Source: an uncultured Oscillospiraceae bacterium (GTDB taxonomy: Bacteria > Bacillota > Clostridia > Oscillospirales > Oscillospiraceae). Taken from it: a stretch of DNA of 21,697 nucleotides. The notes under the pieces are model-generated. The model worked only from the letters and a program-made list of their open reading frames with translations, had not been told where the DNA came from and ran no database searches. Below, one piece after another: positions 8,013 to 13,719 of the stretch; within the stretch, counting starts at the first letter, position 1, and every line of letters begins with the position of its first letter. Made by a program: the position numbers and the translations under genes. The stretch is taken from the NCBI GenBank assembly GCA_910589085.1, contig CAJUSG010000042.1:1-21697 (forward strand). The letters run 5' to 3'.

Positions 8013-8040
8013 AGCGGTTCCTCCTTTCAGGCGGCGGGGG

Positions 8041-9210
8041 TTATAAACTGTCGATCATCTCGGCAAACCGGGACAGGAATCGGGTGATGTCCTGTTCGCC
8101 CTGGTACTCCACCCGCAGGACGGCACCGCCCCTGCGGAGGATCAGATAATAGGTCCTTGTTCCGTCCAGGTATTCATCCTCACAAAACCGAATCTGGTCC
8201 AGATCGCAGGCGGACTCCAGGTCCCGATAGCCGCCCCGCCCCCAGGACTCCCACTCCCATACCCGGTGTTCCGCTGCGGCGGGGAGGAGATACCGGGTGA
8301 TATTGATCTCCAAATGGGGAATATCGTCCAGAGACCCGCCCTCGGAGAAAACTCTCGACGTGCCCCACTGCTGGAAGAACCAGTTTTCAGGTGTGAGGGG
8401 GGTGTCTCCGTGGGAAATATAGTCCATGTTGTGCATACGGTCCCCGGTGAGACGGAAATCTTCCCCCTCAATCTCGGTGAGGGTGACGAAGTTGGAATCG
8501 GCCAGGTCGTAGGGGAAATAGCCGTGGGTAGCAAAAAGAAAGATAAGCTCCACCGCCACCAGGAACAGGGGGATAGCGGACAGGGCCGCAAGCACTCCGC
8601 TGAGGTGGCTGCCCGGGGCGGGGGTCATGGGCAGGTCCCGCTTGGTCCTCCGATGAAGCCGCCACAGGACGAATAGACCGTGAAGATAGGCGAGGTCGGC
8701 CAGCGCCAGCCCCAGAGCGGCCAGCGCCCAGGGGACAAAGCCTGCCGCCAGGGCCTCTGCCCAGAAATAGCGCAGCTCAAACAGATCAAACCGGGAGGAC
8801 CAGAAAAAGCTCAGCAGGACAAAATTGAGAATTGCCAGCCCGACGCCCCCCAGCAGCTTCCGCCGGAAAAAGCGCTTTAGGGCGTAGCTCCAGACCTCGG
8901 GGTCGGTGTGGGCCTGTGCCTCCCGGTTTTCGGTGGAAAAGACGGCGAAGCTGGAGCGGAACAGCCCCAGATACTGCCAGCCGGCCTCCTCATACAGGGC
9001 GTTCAGCTCCGGGTCGGTCCGGTCGGGCTTGTCGGGGGCGGGTTCCAGGTGGAAGCGGAGGGAGACGGGCGCCTTCCGCTCAAACAGGGTGAATACGCCC
9101 ACGGTCATGGCGAATATCAGACCTTTAGCCGCCTGCTTCTCCAGCCAGCGTTCCAGACCGGGGATATCATAGCCGTTTACCGGCGTGACGCGACACACGA
9201 TTTTGCTCAT
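8041..9210 (-). CDS. DUF2812 membrane protein, copy 1 of the PadR operon
   Basis: The 389-aa first and most divergent of the three. The N-terminal core is YDIPGLERWLEKQAAKGLIF (14-33), YEEAGWQYLGLF (73-84) and HTDPEVWSYALKRFF (101-115). Hydrophobic segments are at about 119-138, 157-183 and 203-227. The C-terminal domain carries an acidic stretch (ENWFFQQWGTSRVFSEGG and ESACDLDQIRFCEDEYLDG). Its ATG at 9210-9208 overlaps the stop of the padR gene by 4 nt (ATGA), so regulator and membrane protein are translationally coupled. This coupling supports joint regulation or direct partnership. No enzymatic motif is visible. Confidence 0.8.
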   Translation of the reverse strand: MSKIVCRVTPVNGYDIPGLERWLEKQAAKGLIFAMTVGVFTLFERKAPVSLRFHLEPAPDKPDRTDPELNALYEEAGWQYLGLFRSSFAVFSTENREAQAHTDPEVWSYALKRFFRRKLLGGVGLAILNFVLLSFFWSSRFDLFELRYFWAEALAAGFVPWALAALGLALADLAYLHGLFVLWRLHRRTKRDLPMTPAPGSHLSGVLAALSAIPLFLVAVELIFLFATHGYFPYDLADSNFVTLTEIEGEDFRLTGDRMHNMDYISHGDTPLTPENWFFQQWGTSRVFSEGGSLDDIPHLEINITRYLLPAAAEHRVWEWESWGRGGYRDLESACDLDQIRFCEDEYLDGTRTYYLILRRGGAVLRVEYQGEQDITRFLSRFAEMIDSL

Positions 9211-9518
9211 TGCTCCTCCTCCTCTCCGTCATCCACACAGGCCCGCAGACGGGCCAACTCCTCTTCAAAGATGGACCTGCCCTTGTCGGTGAGCCGGTAG
9301 CTCCGTTTACGGCCGTCCACGCCGGCTTCGACAATCAGTTTTTCCTCCTGAAACTTGGACAGCAGTGTGTAAAGCGTTCCAGGGCCCAGCCGCACCCGTC
9401 CCCCTGTCTTGTGCTCTACAAATTCGGTGATTTCCGTGCCGCATCTCTCCCGGCGCAGGAAGGACATGAGCACATAATACATAGGTTCCGTCAGCGGGCC
9501 TTTTTCCCGTCCTGCCAT
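9207..9518 (-). CDS. PadR-family transcriptional repressor
   Basis: A 103-aa winged-helix protein of the PadR type. Landmarks are LTEPMYYVLMSFL (helix 1), the recognition region RVRLGPGTLYTLLSKFQEEKLI (residues 36-57) and the wing GRKRSYRLTDKGR (68-80), ending in an acidic tail. Its short length fits the small PadR subfamily with a single C-terminal dimerisation helix. The start ATG follows GAGGGGAGG. It is the first gene of a four-gene operon with three DUF2812 genes, and its own promoter contains a perfect palindrome, so negative autoregulation is likely. The inducing signal is unknown. Confidence 0.92.
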   Translation of the reverse strand: MAGREKGPLTEPMYYVLMSFLRRERCGTEITEFVEHKTGGRVRLGPGTLYTLLSKFQEEKLIVEAGVDGRKRSYRLTDKGRSIFEEELARLRACVDDGEEEEQ

Positions 9519-9548
9519 GGTGAAGCCTCCCCTCTATTTATCGCCCTT

Positions 9549-9569
9549 TAATATCGTCTAACGATATTA
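9549..9569. promoter_or_regulatory. Palindromic operator for the PadR repressor
   Basis: TAATATCGT and ACGATATTA form a perfect 9-bp inverted repeat around a 3-bp centre. The right side overlaps the -10 hexamer of the padR promoter, so a bound dimer would cover the polymerase start region. The assignment to PadR rests on position and symmetry, not on a known PadR consensus match. Confidence 0.7.
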
Positions 9570-9594
9570 TATCAGGATATTAAAAAGACGTCAA
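9566..9594 (-). promoter_or_regulatory. Strong sigma-A promoter of the padR-DUF2812 operon
   Basis: On the minus strand: TTGACG (9594-9589), a 17-nt spacer ending in TGA, then a perfect TATAAT (9571-9566). This is a near-consensus extended -10 promoter, which fits a gene set that is normally held off by a repressor. The start codon of padR lies about 40 nt further on. Confidence 0.85.
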
Positions 9595-9634
9595 GAGGGA
9601 AACGGCAAAATCCCCCCAAAACCCCTATCAAAAT

Positions 9635-9668
9635 TCTGACCGCTTTCTCCTGGCCAAGCTCCTATAAT
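9635..9668 (+). promoter_or_regulatory. Candidate sporulation promoter of spoIIGA
   Basis: A perfect TATAAT lies at 9663-9668, but the hexamer at the normal 17-nt spacing (CCGCTT) is poor. A -35-like TCTGAC (9635-9640) lies 22 nt away. The Bacillus subtilis spoIIG promoter is known for an unusually wide, Spo0A-activated spacing, and this looks comparable. No clear Spo0A box was identified. The predicted start of transcription, near 9675, supports the downstream start codon of spoIIGA. Confidence 0.5.
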
Positions 9669-9694
9669 AGAACGTGCCGAGAGGGGGGACGGCT

Positions 9695-10567
9695 GTGACA
9701 GTTATTTACATAGACACGCTGTTTCTCCTCAACGCCCTGGTGGACTACCTGCTGCTGCTGGCCGCCGCCCGGCTGGCGGGGGAGCCTCTGCGCCGCTGGC
9801 GCTTTGCACTGGGCGCGGGAGTGGGAGGTCTTTACGCAGTGGCCATCTTTTTGCCGGGGCTGGGCTTTTTGGCTCATCCGCTGTGCCGCCTGGCCTCTGC
9901 GGCGCTTATGCTGCTGGCCGCCTACGGAGGCAGCCGCCGGCTGCTCCGGCAGGGGCTTCTGTTTGTGTCTCTGACCTGCGCCTTCGGGGGCGGGGTTGTG
10001 GCCATCGGCCTGCTGGGCGGAACGGGGCTGTCCCTGGGCAATGGGGTGTTTTACTCCGCCCTTGATCTGAAGGTAGTGCTGCTGTCCGCAGCGGTGTGCT
10101 ACGGCGTGCTCACCCTGGTATTCCAGCGGCTGGGGAGGCACAGCGCCGCCAGTGGGGAGCTGGTGTCGGTCAAGCTGCGGCTGGGAGAGCGAACCGCGGC
10201 GCTCACCGCTCTGGTGGACACGGGAAACACCCTGACCGACCCGGTGTCGGGCTGTCCGGTGATGGTGGCCGAGGGGGAGCGGCTCGCACCGCTGTTCTCA
10301 GAGGACTGCCGCCCGGGGCTGAGGGAGCTGAGGGATCCGGTGTCCGGTCTGGCCCGGCTGGGGACAGGGGAGTGGAAATCCAGGTTTCGTCTGCTGCCCT
10401 ATCGCAGTGTGGGGGTGGACCGGGGGCTGCTTCTGGCCGTCCGGGTGGACGGGCTGGAGGTAAACGGACAGGGGAGAGACGCTGTTCTGGTGGCTTTGTC
10501 TCCCAACCCTGTGTCCGATGGGGGCGGGTATCAGGCGCTGATTGGTGCCGACCCTGTGACAAGATGA
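9695..10567 (+). CDS. spoIIGA: Sporulation sigma-E factor-processing peptidase SpoIIGA
   Basis: A 290-aa protein whose N-terminal half holds about five membrane helices, starting TVIYIDTLFLLNALVDYLLL. The C-terminal half is an aspartic-protease-like domain with ALVDTGNTLTDPVSG, in which Asp175 is the expected catalytic residue. SpoIIGA sits in the sporulation septum and cleaves the pro-sequence from sigma-E in the mother cell. I chose GTG at 9695 because GAGAGGGGGG lies just upstream. The other in-frame GTG at 9674 would be at or before the predicted start of transcription. Family length is about 300 aa. The stop is 16 nt before the start of sigE, the expected partner. Confidence 0.92.
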   Translation: MTVIYIDTLFLLNALVDYLLLLAAARLAGEPLRRWRFALGAGVGGLYAVAIFLPGLGFLAHPLCRLASAALMLLAAYGGSRRLLRQGLLFVSLTCAFGGGVVAIGLLGGTGLSLGNGVFYSALDLKVVLLSAAVCYGVLTLVFQRLGRHSAASGELVSVKLRLGERTAALTALVDTGNTLTDPVSGCPVMVAEGERLAPLFSEDCRPGLRELRDPVSGLARLGTGEWKSRFRLLPYRSVGVDRGLLLAVRVDGLEVNGQGRDAVLVALSPNPVSDGGGYQALIGADPVTR

Positions 10568-10583
10568 ATCGGAGGTGTTTTCT

Positions 10584-11306
10584 TTGCGGAAAGTTTACAT
10601 AAAGTTGAAGGAGAGAGCTGCCGCTCTCCTGACCCGCCTGGGGCTGCTGCTGCCGGGAAAGATCATGTACATCGGCGGCAGCGACACCCTGCCCGCTCCC
10701 CTGAAGCGGGAGGAGGAGAGCCAGCTGATTGCCCGTCTGGTACAGGGGGACGAGGAGGCCAGAAACCTTCTCATTGAGCACAACCTGCGCCTGGTGGCCT
10801 ATATTGCCCGGCGGTTTGAGAATACAGGCATCCACATTGAGGACCTGATCTCCATCGGGACCATTGGACTGATTAAGGCGGTGGGCACTTATCAGCCCGC
10901 CAAGGCCATCAAGCTGGCTACCTACGCCAGCCGGTGCATCGAGAATGAAATTTTAATGTATCTGCGTAAGACGGCCAACCAAAAGACCGAGCTGTCCTTC
11001 GACGAGCCGCTGAATACCGACTGGGATGGCAACGAGCTGCTTCTGTCCGACATCCTGGGCACCGACGAGGATCTGGTGGTTCAGCCCCTGGAGGCTGATG
11101 TGGACCGGCAGCTTCTCCACCAGGCCATGGACCGGCTGGACCAACGGGAACGGCATATTATCACCCTCCGCTTTGGTCTGGACGGCCGGAGGGAGTGCAC
11201 CCAGAAGGAGGTGGCCGATCAGCTGGGGATTTCTCAGTCCTACATCTCCCGGCTGGAGAAGCGGATTATTGCCCGGCTGAAAAAAGAAATTGTAAAGATG
11301 ATGTAG
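10584..11306 (+). CDS. sigE: RNA polymerase sporulation sigma factor SigE
   Basis: A 240-aa protein that is close in length and sequence to Bacillus subtilis pro-sigma-E. The N-terminal pro-region is a basic amphipathic stretch (residues 1-28) followed by MYIGGSDTLPAPL, just ahead of which SpoIIGA is expected to cut. Region 2 contains NLRLVAYIARRFENTGI and DLISIGTIGLIKAV (about 67-100), plus RCIENEILMYLRK (117-129). Region 4 has FGLDGRRECTQKEVADQLG and SQSYISRLEKRI (197-228). The likely start is TTG at 10584, 6 nt after GGAGGTG; the GTG at 10575 lies inside that ribosome binding site. Sigma-E drives the first mother-cell regulon. A terminator follows. Confidence 0.95.
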   Translation: MRKVYIKLKERAAALLTRLGLLLPGKIMYIGGSDTLPAPLKREEESQLIARLVQGDEEARNLLIEHNLRLVAYIARRFENTGIHIEDLISIGTIGLIKAVGTYQPAKAIKLATYASRCIENEILMYLRKTANQKTELSFDEPLNTDWDGNELLLSDILGTDEDLVVQPLEADVDRQLLHQAMDRLDQRERHIITLRFGLDGRRECTQKEVADQLGISQSYISRLEKRIIARLKKEIVKMM

Positions 11307-11313
11307 TACTGCG

Positions 11314-11345
11314 GGGCCGGCGTGTTCGCCGGTCCTTGTATTTTT
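11314..11345 (+). terminator. Rho-independent terminator after sigE
   Basis: A 9-bp stem (11314-11322 with 11327-11335, one G-U pair) and TGTT loop, followed by TTGTATTTTT. It lies 8 nt after the sigE stop and separates the spoIIGA-sigE transcript from rex. Confidence 0.85.
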
Positions 11346-11360
11346 GGAAGGTAAAATAAA

Positions 11361-11389
11361 TTGACAGCCAGGGCAGGATGGAGTAAACT
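11361..11389 (+). promoter_or_regulatory. Sigma-A promoter of the rex operon
   Basis: A perfect TTGACA (11361-11366), 17-nt spacer and TAAACT (11384-11389). The leader to the rex start codon is about 27 nt. No Rex-type palindrome (TTGTTAA...TTAACAA) is visible, so autoregulation by Rex is not supported by the sequence. Confidence 0.8.
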
Positions 11390-11422
11390 AGATGAAGACA
11401 CAGCAGGAAACGGGGCGAAGGA

Positions 11423-12085
11423 ATGAAACGAAACGCAAAGGTGTCCACAGCGGTGATCCGCCGGCTGCCCCGCTACTACCGTCACCTGTCTGAGCTTCAG
11501 GAGGCGGGGGTGGTGCGTATCTCCTCCAGCGCCCTGGGGAAGTCCATGGGGCTGACCGCCTCCCAGATCCGTCAGGACCTGTTCTGCTTTGGCGGATTCG
11601 GCCAGCAGGGCTATGGCTACAAGGTGGACAGCCTGAAGGAGGAGATTGGAGAAATTCTGGGAATCAGCCGGGGACACACCCTGGTGGTGCTGGGCACCGG
11701 CAACCTGGGCCGGGCCATTATCCAGAATTTCCGATTTTCCAGCAACGGATTTCAGCTTTTGGCCGCCTTCGATATCAACCCGGGGGTGGTGGGCACACGG
11801 ATTGCCGGAGTGCCGGTCTACCACGCCGACGAATTGGAATCGTTTATTGCCGCACACAGGGTGGACGTGGGACTGCTGACAGTACCCATTGCTGCCGCCC
11901 AGAGGATGGGAGATCAGCTGGTCCAGGCCGGTGTGAAGGGCATCTGGAATTTTACAAATTATGAGATTTCCTGTGCCCGGAAGGATGTCGTGGTGGAGTC
12001 CGTTCACTTTTCCGACAGCCTGCTGGCACTGAGCTACATGATCTCTCAGCGGGAGCTGCCCGATCAACAGGAGGAAAACCAATGA
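11423..12085 (+). CDS. rex: Redox-sensing transcriptional repressor Rex
   Basis: A 220-aa protein of normal length for Rex. The N-terminal winged helix includes RRLPRYYRHL (13-22) and the recognition region SQIRQDLFCFGGFGQQGYGYKV (47-68). The Rossmann domain has the NAD(H)-binding GTGNLGRAI (91-99), followed by AFDINPGVVGTRIAGVPVY and the LLTVPIAAAQ motif. The end contains NFTNYEIS and SYMISQREL. Rex leaves DNA when NADH is high and in clostridia controls fermentation and electron-transfer genes. The IRQD form of the recognition helix, with Cys55, is the pattern I associate with clostridial Rex. The ribosome binding site (GAAGGA) is close to the ATG. The stop overlaps the next gene by 4 nt. 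Confidence 0.95.
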   Translation: MKRNAKVSTAVIRRLPRYYRHLSELQEAGVVRISSSALGKSMGLTASQIRQDLFCFGGFGQQGYGYKVDSLKEEIGEILGISRGHTLVVLGTGNLGRAIIQNFRFSSNGFQLLAAFDINPGVVGTRIAGVPVYHADELESFIAAHRVDVGLLTVPIAAAQRMGDQLVQAGVKGIWNFTNYEISCARKDVVVESVHFSDSLLALSYMISQRELPDQQEENQ

Positions 12086-13176
12086 AAAAATATCTTCGCC
12101 CGTTGGGGCTTGTGCTGGCTTTTGCGATGCTGACGGCAGGGGCCTACGCCGCCGCGTCGGGAGACAGCCTGATCTCTCTGCGCTACCTTCAGGACACCTT
12201 TTTTCCCAAGGCTGTCCAGACGGGGGAGGAGACGGCGGGGAAAGCCCTTCAGGAGACCTATGACGACGCGCTGGATACCTTGAACACCGTCCACGGCGCC
12301 ATTACAGGGGGCAGCGGAAGCGGGGGCGGCTATTACAGCGACACCCTTCAGAGGCGGGCGTGGTCCGACGGGCAGATCATCACTTTGGCCACCGGAGGGG
12401 GCTTCCTGATGGAGGAGGGCTCCGCCACGCTGGTCCACACCGGAGTGGTGATAGATATTACTGCCGGGTCTGAAACGGCCTCCGGGGCGGCGCTGATCCC
12501 CAATCACCGCTATCTGGTGGGGGAGAATACCGAGGCGGCGGTGACGGTCCGCTCCGGCGCGGCGGCGATGGGGGTGCAGGGCAGCTACGCCCTGGTGGCG
12601 GGGAAGGGACAGCATACCCCCTTCTATGATGTGAGCCAGCTCGACTGGTTTTACACCCCGGTGGGCTACGCCTACGAGCGGGGCCTGTTCTCCGGTGTGG
12701 ACGCCGGACATTTCTCACCGGGGACGGCCATGAACCGGGCTATGCTCATGTCGGTGCTCCACCGTTTGGCCGGCTCGCCCGCTGTGGTTACCAGCCCTGC
12801 CTTCCACGACGTACCCGGCGACAGCTGGTATGCGGAGGCGGTGCGCTGGGGCGCATCCCAAGGAATTACCTCGGGCACGGGGGAGGGGAATTTCTCACCC
12901 AACGGCCAGGTTACCCGGGAGCAGGCTGTGGCTATGCTGTATAATTATGCCTCCAAGCATATGGGGCTGGATGTGAGCGGAGGGGGCAGTCTGTCCGGTT
13001 ATGGAGACCTGAACCGGCTGAGCGATTGGGCAAGGCCCGCAATGTCCTGGGCAGTGAGCCAGGGAATCATCAGCGGGGCGGCCAATAACGGCGCGCTTAC
13101 CCTGGACCCCCAGCGGGGGGCCACCCGGGCGGAGATGGCCACCATGCTCCAGGCCTTCTGCGAGAAAATTTTATGA
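12082..13176 (+). CDS. Secreted triple-SLH-domain protein
   Basis: A 364-aa exported protein. A signal peptide (MKKYLRPLGLVLAFAMLTAG, with cleavage likely after AYA) is followed by a coiled or helical stretch to about residue 72 and a GSGSGGG linker (77-83). A beta-rich domain with repeated AA/GA pairs (about 85-172) follows, then three S-layer homology repeats (about 180-233, 241-294 and 305-360). The SLH signatures FYDV..LDWFYTPVGYAYERG, FHDVPGDSWYAEAVRWG and DLNRLSDWARPAMSWAVSQG are clear. SLH repeats bind pyruvylated secondary cell-wall polymers, so the protein should be held at the cell surface. Its ATG overlaps the rex stop (ATGA), so it is translated with rex. The role of the middle domain is unknown. 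Confidence 0.88.
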   Translation: MKKYLRPLGLVLAFAMLTAGAYAAASGDSLISLRYLQDTFFPKAVQTGEETAGKALQETYDDALDTLNTVHGAITGGSGSGGGYYSDTLQRRAWSDGQIITLATGGGFLMEEGSATLVHTGVVIDITAGSETASGAALIPNHRYLVGENTEAAVTVRSGAAAMGVQGSYALVAGKGQHTPFYDVSQLDWFYTPVGYAYERGLFSGVDAGHFSPGTAMNRAMLMSVLHRLAGSPAVVTSPAFHDVPGDSWYAEAVRWGASQGITSGTGEGNFSPNGQVTREQAVAMLYNYASKHMGLDVSGGGSLSGYGDLNRLSDWARPAMSWAVSQGIISGAANNGALTLDPQRGATRAEMATMLQAFCEKIL

Positions 13177-13183
13177 GGAAAGA

Positions 13184-13212
13184 CACCCATTTCTCTCCTG
13201 TGCCATATGATG
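13184..13212 (+). promoter_or_regulatory. Possible sigma-K-like promoter before the cysteine-rich small protein
   Basis: CACC (13184-13187), a 16-nt spacer and CATATGATG (13204-13212) fit the sigma-K pattern mACm-N16-CATAnnnTA with one mismatch. The predicted start would be about 50 nt before the small gene. Such short patterns arise easily by chance, so this is only a hint that fits the sporulation-protein resemblance of the product. Confidence 0.2.
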
Positions 13213-13268
13213 GAAATGAGAGCGGCAAACAGCCCTCTTAATACTTTCATAATCAGGAGGTACTCATA

Positions 13269-13415
13269 ATGGGGTGCTGCAATAACGGCTGGGGCGGCAA
13301 CAGCTGCCTGTGGATCATCATCCTCATCATCATCCTGTTCAGCTGCGGCGGCTGGGGCGGCAATAACTGCTGCTGCAATAACAACTGCGGCTGCAACAAC
13401 GGCTGCGGCTGCTGA
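13269..13415 (+). CDS. 48-aa cysteine-rich single-helix protein (YjcZ/sporulation-like)
   Basis: The reading frame starts MGCCNNGWGGNSC, then has a hydrophobic helix LWIIILIIILF (residues 14-24). It ends in a Gly/Asn/Cys-rich tail (SCGGWGGNNCCC, then NNNCGCNNGCGC). Eleven of 48 residues are cysteine. A strong ribosome binding site AGGAGGT lies 8 nt before the ATG, so the frame is very likely translated. The pattern of a Gly/Cys-rich flank and one short Ile/Leu helix recalls the YjcZ-type small sporulation proteins of Bacillus and clostridial relatives; this is a resemblance, not a proven homology. The cysteines could bind metal or cross-link in a spore coat. A GC hairpin follows the stop. Confidence 0.75.
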   Translation: MGCCNNGWGGNSCLWIIILIIILFSCGGWGGNNCCCNNNCGCNNGCGC

Positions 13416-13433
13416 GGCAGTGATGGGAGACCA

Positions 13434-13467
13434 GGGGCGCGGGGGTTACTCCGCGCCCTGTTCCTTT
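13434..13467 (+). terminator. Terminator after the cysteine-rich small gene
   Basis: GGGCGCGG (13435-13442) pairs with CCGCGCCC (13451-13458), extended by a G-T pair, with an 8-nt loop and then TGTTCCTTT. The T-run is interrupted, so it is probably moderate in strength. It lies before the rnf promoter. Confidence 0.6.
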
Positions 13468-13518
13468 GCGGCAGGGAAAATTTTTTGCCGAAACGGGGAC
13501 AAGCAGCCCCAAAATATC

Positions 13519-13547
13519 TTGCAATCTCCCCAAAACTGGTGTATCAT
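13519..13547 (+). promoter_or_regulatory. Candidate sigma-A promoter of the rnf operon
   Basis: TTGCAA (13519-13524), 17-nt spacer and TATCAT (13542-13547). Both hexamers are close to consensus. It is the best sigma-A match between the terminator at 13467 and rnfC. It implies a leader of about 165 nt. No canonical Rex operator overlaps it. Confidence 0.65.
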
Positions 13548-13567
13548 ATGGGAACAAGCAGAACCGA

Positions 13568-13690
13568 CGGCCTCCGGAAAAAGAACAGGGGGGAGGCCGG
13601 CGGGTTTTGTCGTGTGTCCGGTGAATCCGGAGGCATCAGCCGTGGCCCGTACCGGAGAGGGCGAAGCGGAATACCGGGCCGCGCTGTCCC
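13568..13690 (+). promoter_or_regulatory. Structured 5' leader of the rnf operon
   Basis: No gene is visible between 13416 and 13719; downstream of the promoter the sequence folds strongly. CGGCCTCC (13568-13575) pairs perfectly with GGAGGCCG (13592-13599), followed by CGGGTTTT. CCGGTGAATCCGG can form a short hairpin near 13618-13630. An extended rod pairs 13637-13651 with 13672-13686 through about 14 pairs and two bulges. The ribosome binding site GGGAGG lies after the rod, about 12 nt from the rnfC start codon. The first hairpin plus its T-run could act as an attenuator. I could not match it to a known riboswitch class. Confidence 0.45.
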
Positions 13691-13719
13691 AGCAAGTTAT
13701 AGGGAGGTCGAAAACTTAA

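Noticed and set aside
13218..13237. Terminator between the SLH gene and the small cysteine-rich gene
   Set aside because: AGAGCGGC and GCCCTCT can pair only with a C-C mismatch in the middle and no real T-run follows, so it was not called.
13600..13719. Cobalamin or FMN riboswitch before rnfC
   Set aside because: GGTGAATCCGG and nearby GA-rich blocks recall parts of these riboswitch cores, but the other conserved segments and the multi-helix junction order could not be found.
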